From Batillaria attramentaria (taxonomy: Eukaryota > Mollusca > Gastropoda > Batillariidae): a stretch of 64,000 nt of DNA. The position numbers and the translations under genes are program-made. The DNA lies in the NCBI GenBank assembly GCA_018292915.2, contig JACVVK020000032.1, positions 2,525,001 to 2,589,000 of the forward strand, given 5' to 3'. Positions 58,416 through 64,000 of this stretch are shown piece after piece. The notes below the pieces were generated by a model that worked only from the letters and a program-made list of their open reading frames with translations, was not told the DNA's origin and did not search any database. How positions within the stretch are numbered: position 1 is the first letter of the stretch; each line of letters opens with the position of its first letter.

Positions 58416-58467
<52 letters not shown>
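58416..58467. repeat. (GT)n microsatellite
   Basis: About 25 GT units. Confidence 0.98.
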
Positions 58468-58495
58468 TATAAGGTTAACTTTAACTTGTAAAGGG

Positions 58496-58665
58496 TCGGT
58501 GGGTGGCCGGGCGTTTGGGAGTTTAACGTCCTTTTCTGCCACGTATGGGTGATATCAAAGACGGGACTACGAGATAAAGGCCAGCACAGATATTTGGCCC
58601 AAGCCGAACTCACGACCCGAGCATTGAGAGCCCAACGCTCTACCATTCGGCTATCCCGGCTCCCC
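58496..58665 (-). mobile_element. SINE-A, near full length with TSD
   Basis: Head, body and tail on the minus strand; a small deletion removes part of the B-box. Direct repeats TAACTTGTAAAGGG (58482-58495) and TAACTTGTGAAGGG (58666-58679) differ by one base. Confidence 0.93.
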
Positions 58666-58756
58666 TAACTTGTGAAGGGATATGATGTATGGCATCATAT
58701 TGCTCCAGATCATGGTAGAGTCAGAATCCAGGTAATAAGAACACAGAATTCCGTAA

Positions 58757-58978
58757 GACACATTTGAGACCGCAGCATTTCATGACACATTTGAGACCGC
58801 AGCATTTCATGACACATTTGAGACCTCAGCATTTCATGACACATTTGAGACCGCAACATTTCATGACACATTTGAGACCACAGCATTTCACGACACATTT
58901 AAAACCACAGCATTTCATGACACATTTGACACCACAGCATTTCATGACAAATTTAACACCACGGCATTTCACGACACC
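58757..58978. repeat. 27-bp minisatellite, about eight units
   Basis: The unit is GACACATTTGAGACCGCAGC plus ATTTCAT. Because 27 is a multiple of 3, the plus strand reads RPQHFMTHL repeatedly and the minus strand reads repeated CHEMLRSQM and related frames. Units diverge toward the right end, where EcoRI-like GAATTCCAC variants appear. Confidence 0.96.
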
Positions 58979-59640
58979 ACAGAATTCCACAAGACATGTT
59001 TCAGGCCAAGGAATTCCACAGGACATGTTCGACTTCTGGGTAGAAATGGAACAAATAAAGGAGTCGAGTATCCGCAGAGGCGGGGGAGAAGTTTAACAAC
59101 CGCGTTCTGCAAGCGCAGAATGCGTCGATTCGTGCTTGTAGCGATGATTTCCGATCAACTTGCCTCCCTCTCCCGTCGGCCGTGGTGGGTACCGGTAATT
59201 TGCGTGTCATACGTGACATTTGTACAACACTGACAATACGCCGCGGCTACCAGGGAAAAGATCCCACTTTGCCTCTTCTGCTTAGGCATCAACGCGCAAT
59301 TCTCAGTTCTGCGTGAGAATACAGGAGTGGGAGAAAGAAAGGGGGTGGGGGTGGGGGGAGGTGGGGGTAGAGGGGCTGCAAAATACGTGTTAGTATTGTC
59401 ATTTCCAATTTCAAGCGATGCGTAATTACCCGTGCACACACTGAATCACGAAAAACGATTCCCCTACGTCTAGCGAAGATAGGTTAGGCCGGTTTGGCAG
59501 CGACAATTGTGAGGCAAAGCAATCATTGTTGAACGTGTATTCGTCTTTATTAAGAACCACGCGATGTTTTGTTAACGTCCATAGTGACAATTTATTTCGT
59601 GGATGGAAAGGTCGATAGTTTGGAAATGCATGCAGGCTTG
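58979..59640. other. No gene recognised
   Basis: Two degenerate CAGAATTCCACA-type units continue the minisatellite to about 59030. Then unique sequence with a G-rich patch at 59340-59375. Confidence 0.4.
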
Positions 59641-60013
59641 TTTTGGGTTTGTTTGTTTGTTTGTTTGTTTGTTTTTGTTCTTAGTCAGCTTTGTTGGTGG
59701 TGTTTATGCTGTGCTTTTCTGTATGAGCTGTGGTTCCATCATTACTTTGATGACTAAATACAGTGCGTTTCCTTTTATGGACAAAATGGACAATTGCATT
59801 TTGGGTATAGCCATGCACAACGCGTACAGACATTTGTTATGTTGAAGACAATAAACTGTTTACTATCCCGTACAAACACAAAAACAAACAAACAAACAAA
59901 CAAACAAACAAAAAACAACCAACGAACCAACCAACCAACCAACCAAACAAACAAACAAACAAACAAACAAACAAACAAACAAACAAACAAACAAACAAAC
60001 AAACAAACAAACA
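59641..60013. repeat. GTTT tract, spacer, CAAA/CAAC array
   Basis: (GTTT)n at 59648-59672 and its complement class (CAAA)n with CAAC units at 59881-60013, forming long potential inverted arms around a 200-bp spacer with no recognised gene. Confidence 0.93.
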
Positions 60014-60090
60014 CCACAGTTTCTTGTAAAATTAATCTAGTGCATGACATGAATCGTAGATCATTTGTCAGTCGTTGTTGGTGTGTTTTG

Positions 60091-60194
<104 letters not shown>

Positions 60195-60621
60195 GGAAAT
60201 AGTAACCTCCAAGGAAAGTAGTTTGTTGAATGAAAACGTTTTGAGTTGTCCGAAAAATACGGAGGAACAATAATGATGACATCTGACTGAGCCATATAGA
60301 ATATTGTCAGTACAACACCAAAACCCCTTTCTAACACAAAAGAGTTTCCGGGGACAGTAACTGTTCATGTACACAGAGAAACAGTTTTGTTCTGTCCTCA
60401 GTGCCCTCCAATCAGGCTTAGGCTCAAATCCTCTTCACTGTCCGTTTCCTTGCCAACCGGCGGAATGCACTCAGATGTAGCCTACTTACAAAAAAAAAAA
60501 AAAATGTCATCTTTCACGTCTCAATGCACGATTTCTTTCACGAAAACTTTCGACGACCCAGACGTTTTTCCGCCTGTCTAATTACGGGGTGTTAGTGAAA
60601 ATGCACGCGAGTTTTTCCCGT
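60195..60621. other. No gene recognised
   Basis: Unique sequence with an A run at 60490-60503. Confidence 0.4.
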
Positions 60622-60806
60622 GTTGTTGTTGTTGTTGTCGTTCGTCTCTTGGTCACACTGGAAGTTCAGTTCTGAGCATGAAGTCTGCTGTCCTCTCCAG
60701 CTCCCGCTGAGGGCCGTACAGTTTGGTGTGTAGAGGCGTTTCCGATGTCCACGTCGTCATCCTTAGCTGCTGGTATAGTGGACAGTCCTGGATGATGTGT
60801 GTGTGT
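60622..60806 (-). mobile_element. Non-LTR ORF2 C-terminus and (CAA)n tail
   Basis: The minus strand encodes HIIQDCPLYQQLR, then TWTSETPLHTKLYG and ELERTADFMLRTELPV followed by TGA (about 60671-60673). This is the C-terminal arrangement seen in I/Nimb/CR1-like LINE ORF2 proteins after the zinc-knuckle (H-x3-C-P-x-Y). A short 3' UTR and a (CAA)n tail at about 60623-60640 follow. The 5' side is cut by a (GT)n at 60797-60815. The segment has no start codon and is a remnant. Confidence 0.72.
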
Positions 60807-60815
60807 GTGTGTGTG

Positions 60816-61086
60816 TTGGTATGTCATACTCCGGTCTTTAAATGGACTTTAAATTCATTTATTATCGGAATTACCACAGCGTATACTTTTATGTTATGAT
60901 ATTCTTAATCTTATTTTATATTTTATATTGTGCATAGCGGGCACCAAAAGAGTGAGTGAGTGAGTGAGTTTTTAGGGCTTAAAGCCGCGCAAGCCACAAA
61001 GACTAATTCGCGGCTGTGGGCACCAAAAGAACATTTTCTGGTTTTTAAAGGACTGGACAATAAAGATGATTTGATTTGATTTGATC
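60816..61086 (+). mobile_element. Non-LTR 3' end with TTTGA tail
   Basis: Non-coding sequence ends GGACTGGACAATAAAGATGA followed by TTTGA repeats. AATAAA plus pentanucleotide tail is typical of a LINE 3' terminus. It is split by the 66-bp insertion at 60952-61017. The upstream limit is uncertain. Confidence 0.6.
60952..61017 (-). mobile_element. 66-bp retroposon tail fragment with TSD
   Basis: Perfect 13-bp direct repeats GGGCACCAAAAGA (60939-60951, 61018-61030). On the minus strand it reads AGCCGCGAATTAGTCTTTGT, GCGCGGCTTTAAGCCC, AAAAACTC and ACTC repeats: a 5'-truncated retroposon whose simple-repeat tail is ACTC. Confidence 0.85.
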
Positions 61087-62227
61087 TGCGTGAGGGCAAA
61101 CATCACCCAAAACTTTTTCAGCGGAGTAGCACCGGAAACTCCGCGTCCTATATTGACTGCACCCCGAGTCTAATCTTCACCAGTTGTTTTCGTGCGTTCG
61201 CGTTTATCTCGAAAAACTGGGCGTTCTTGCCAGCGACAAAACACTCCTAAGGGACAGTCTAATGAATCGAAAACAGAAAAGTGCTGTTTGAATAACTGCG
61301 CTATCGATCAGAAAGCGGGCGTTTTGTCGCTAGCGAGGGCCTAAGAAATAAGCCAATAACTTCATCATCACGAAATAGACTTTTTTTCGGCAAATATTTC
61401 TTCCAGCCGAATCTGACACGAAGATTGGCAGTTGGCTTGGCTCACGATCGCTGGGAATCGATAATTTGTTTGGACAGATACAACAAAACGGAATATGATG
61501 CCAAAAACTTGAACTCTTCCAAAGATCTAAACCGTCTAATGACGTTTTTCTATTCCAGGAACGTTTTTTTTAGGAAGCTAGTTACGCTTGCAAAATGAGA
61601 TGAGCACTGCTCAGGAATTGCAAAAGAAGAAAAAAAACTTGGACGTAGAAAGTGAAATGGCAGTTATCACAGTTTGCCATTTGAAAGCGCTGCGCTTTGT
61701 ATTGACAGATATCAAATCACGTTGTTCTGAGGAGACTGGCGTCAACACACCTGACAATGATATACGAGATACAAGAATGCCTTGTGCACGATGCTGTCAA
61801 TACAATATTTACCGAACATGAGCTGCGGTTTGAGGTATTTCTGTTTGTCTGCGAGCAATCCAAAAAGACTGACGCAATCTTTTTTCTTTTTTGCTGGGAT
61901 CGGCTGGATAAACCGGCATATTTCCTGCGTAAATGATATTTGTCTCCCCTGCTTCAGTACTATTGGCTTTTTTTCCTGCAACGTACAAGAATAGGCTAAA
62001 TACGTTGTCACAGACAATTCTCATTTGGTGCAGAAGTATCTCCGCCCGTTTTGAGTTTCTCTGTATGGGAATCGTAAAGACTGCTTCGGATTGACGAGAG
62101 ACCAAGAAGGCTGGGGTGGGACTGATTTTGTCAAGAATCGAACCAGCCGAATTTGAGGCCTAGTACTGACATATATATTGCTAAACTGGTGGCTTTCGTT
62201 TCTATGTTTGGCGATGATCGCACTGAT
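61087..62227. other. Unique sequence, no gene recognised
   Basis: Low in repeats; overlapping short ORFs at 61588-62105 on both strands have no recognised domain. Confidence 0.4.
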
Positions 62228-62365
62228 GACGCGTACCTTGTCGCCAAAGCTAGTATGCGACGGCCGCGCGCGATTTCAGTCGCTATGCGCATTTCAACAT
62301 CTCGAATGTATGAGCCGAGACTTCACTGACCATCGCATCATTTCCGGTTTTGTGGAATAGTGGCG
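62228..62365. repeat. Dispersed repeat R2, copy 2
   Basis: TACCTTGTCGCCAAA, CTGACCATCGCATC and GGTTTTGTGGA in the same order as 46078-46275. Confidence 0.6.
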
Positions 62366-63073
62366 AAAGCTGTTCGTGAGAAGGACAGAGATGGAGAGGG
62401 GGGGGGGTGGTGAGGTGGTGGTGGTGCACTAATGGTTTACCTCCCTTGAGTCAAGTTGTTCTCGGGCTGTGCTTTAAGAAGTCTGTGTGTATGGAGCCGG
62501 GTGTGTGTGTGGGGGGGGGGGGGGGGAGAATTAAGTGAGGCGATTAGGTGGAAACAAAATTAATGTGTGTATGTTGTGAGCTAATAGAGAAAATTAATTC
62601 TGAAAGGACAGGTAATTCTGTTCAGTAGCGGTTATTTCGAATGCATTCGTGTTTGTCCGTTTACGCCAGTTCAGTTCCCGTCTCGACCGCGTTTCTACAG
62701 ATAGCAGTCTAAAAGAATAATCGAAATTTCCTGACAGACAGTCATAAAAAAATATTAAATGCAAGGAGAGTGAGGGGGGGAAAAAGAAAAGAGTTCAAAT
62801 CCCGGCAGGCGACAGGGATGTGTTGTAACGAGAAAGTGAGGCTCACAAAGTCTACATTGCCCGAAGCATACTTCAAACCACACTGACTCTCTCAGGTTTC
62901 TTCGCAAATTCGAGGGGTGGTTAGGGGGGGGGGTAGAGGGAGGGGGTGGGGGGGGAGAGGAGAGGGAGACATTCAGAGAGAGAGAGAGAGAGGTGTTCAC
63001 ACAAGCCAAGCCGCGGGAAACCTTGCAAGTTCCAATTAGTGAGGCAAATCTTTGTCGGCGTAACCTTTGGGTG

Positions 63074-63112
<39 letters not shown>

Positions 63113-63279
63113 GCTTTGGGTGCACAATGGAGGTCTTCTGTAACGAAGAAAGTTGGCTATACGTTGGTTATGGACTGCGGGGGCTAGTCAGGACTGCGGA
63201 ATGCTGCCTTGATTCAAAGTTTTCAGACGATTGCTCTCAGCAACGAGATTACACCTGACGCAAGCCCTCTGCTCTGAGG
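62366..63279. other. No gene recognised; G runs and CT/GA tracts
   Basis: G-rich 62398-62425 and 62506-62526, (GA)n near 62975, (CT)n 63078-63108. GAGTTCAAATCCCGGCAGG at 62790 resembles a B-box and could be a decayed SINE. Confidence 0.4.
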
Positions 63280-63453
63280 GGGAGCCGGGATAGCCGAATG
63301 GTAGAGAGCTGGACCCTCAGTGCTCGGGTCGTGAGTACGAATCCCGGCTGTGGCGAAATATTTGTGCTGGCATTTTTCGCGTTGCCCCGTCTTAGATATC
63401 ACCCTTGCGTGGTGAAAAAGGACGTTAAACTCCCAAACACCCACGCCCACCCC
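63280..63453 (+). mobile_element. SINE-A, near full length
   Basis: GGGGAGCCGGGATAGCCGAA head, B-box with one change (GTGAGTACGAATCCCGGC), body, GGACGTTAAACTCCC and CACCC tail. No clear target duplication. Confidence 0.92.
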
Positions 63454-63530
63454 GCTCTCTCTACTCTCAGCTATGGCCATACGTTGTAAATATGCACACA
63501 CACATTATAGTCAAGTGTTTGGCCTTATTT

Positions 63531-63770
63531 GGCCTCTCTAATACAGCTGTACACGCCATCCCGTAACTTGCGTTCTTCCGCCGACACTCGCCTACTCCGA
63601 GTGCCCGTCCGTCGTCGAAAGTTCCAAGGCCAACGAGCCTTTTCGTACATTGGCCCAGTCACATGGAACAGACTTCCCTCTCACATCCGCCACGCTCAGT
63701 CCCTAGCAACATTCAAAGCTAAACTTCTCTTCTCTTCCCAGTAATTCAACTCAGCTTTTTATTGTCTTGT
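63531..63770 (+). mobile_element. Non-LTR ORF2 C-terminal remnant
   Basis: Encodes PSRNLRSSADTRLLRVPV, then GQRAFSYIGPVTWNRLPSHI and FKAKLLFSSQ, ending in TAA at 63742-63744. The R-N-L-R-S-S then W-N-x-L-P then F-K arrangement is a hallmark of the extreme C-terminus of CR1/L2/RTE-type LINE reverse transcriptase ORFs. It is heavily 5' truncated, and the (GT)n at 63777 lies in its 3' UTR. Confidence 0.85.
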
Positions 63771-63775
63771 GCACG

Positions 63776-63776
<1 letters not shown>

Positions 63777-63820
<44 letters not shown>
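63777..63820. repeat. (TG)n microsatellite
   Basis: About 21 TG units. Confidence 0.98.
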
Positions 63821-63823
<3 letters not shown>

Positions 63824-64000
63824 TGGTTTATTTGGGTTGGGCTCCCCACATCCTGTGTCTGGGCAGGATGCTGGGGTCCCCGCTCTCTTACTGCCATGGT
63901 CTCTGTTGTCTGCAGGGAGACAATGCGGGTTTTTATTTTATTTTATCAGTCTTTATTTTCGCGGGTTGTTGCTGCCCCCCCCCCCTCCCGTTATATTGTA
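63821..64000. other. Window end, no gene recognised
   Basis: Contains TTTTATTTTATTTTA and a C run (63976-63986). It may continue the LINE 3' UTR. Confidence 0.35.

Noticed and set aside
58757..58978. CRISPR-like direct repeats
   Set aside because: Units are contiguous with no spacers, diverge gradually and sit in an animal-type genome; it is a minisatellite.

Overview
This is a repeat-rich animal nuclear DNA window. It has no bacterial gene organisation: no operons, no ribosome-binding sites and no dense long ORFs. Dinucleotide tracts such as (AC)n, (GA)n and (CT)n, plus G/C homopolymers, are extremely abundant. Two tRNA-related SINE families, several MITE or foldback families and 5'-truncated non-LTR retrotransposon ends make up most of what can be recognised. 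This composition, together with short retroposed tails ending in ACTC or TTTGA repeats, suggests a lophotrochozoan, most likely a gastropod mollusc. That assignment is an inference; no single sequence proves the taxon.

Layout. 0-16 kb holds microsatellites, an unusual SINE with a five-fold tandem tRNA-like head (1.3-1.8 kb), a LINE 3' end (8.4-9.0 kb), GA-linked retroposon tails (10.7-11.3 kb), a GGGCCC-ended MITE (14.8 kb) and a 130-bp tandem array (15.6-16.1 kb). 16-26 kb holds an internally deleted LINE derivative with target-site duplication (18.7-19.2 kb), a full-length SINE-B inside a degenerate tandem array (21.6-23.7 kb), a foldback element carrying a SINE (24.1-24.6 kb) and a 132-bp minisatellite (25.5-26.0 kb). 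26-31 kb is the quietest part. It contains the only candidate spliced gene, minus strand at about 28.3-29.76 kb, with a YY1-type start motif, consensus splice sites and a possible 9-nt microexon. Its frames do not join cleanly and I do not recognise the product.

31-46 kb alternates tandem arrays, MITEs (one Harbinger-like, one Tc1/mariner-like, three GGGCCC-type), nested SINE-in-foldback structures and a roughly 450-bp AC tract. 48-51 kb holds a cluster of about 72-bp palindromic hairpin elements, two of which carry SINE insertions at the same arm position. 51-64 kb has a 160-bp satellite-like array (53.4-54.5 kb), a second Harbinger-like MITE, a MITE nested in a large inverted repeat (56.5-57.1 kb), a 27-bp minisatellite, LINE C-terminal coding remnants (60.7 and 63.6 kb) and a 66-bp retroposed fragment with a 13-bp target duplication.

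Almost all long ORFs are read-throughs of simple repeats (poly Val-Cys, Thr-His, Leu-Ser or Arg-Glu) or of tandem arrays with no internal stops. I therefore annotate very few coding features. Family names SINE-A, SINE-B, hairpin element and foldback element are local labels. Copy boundaries come from target-site duplications or from comparing copies within this window only.
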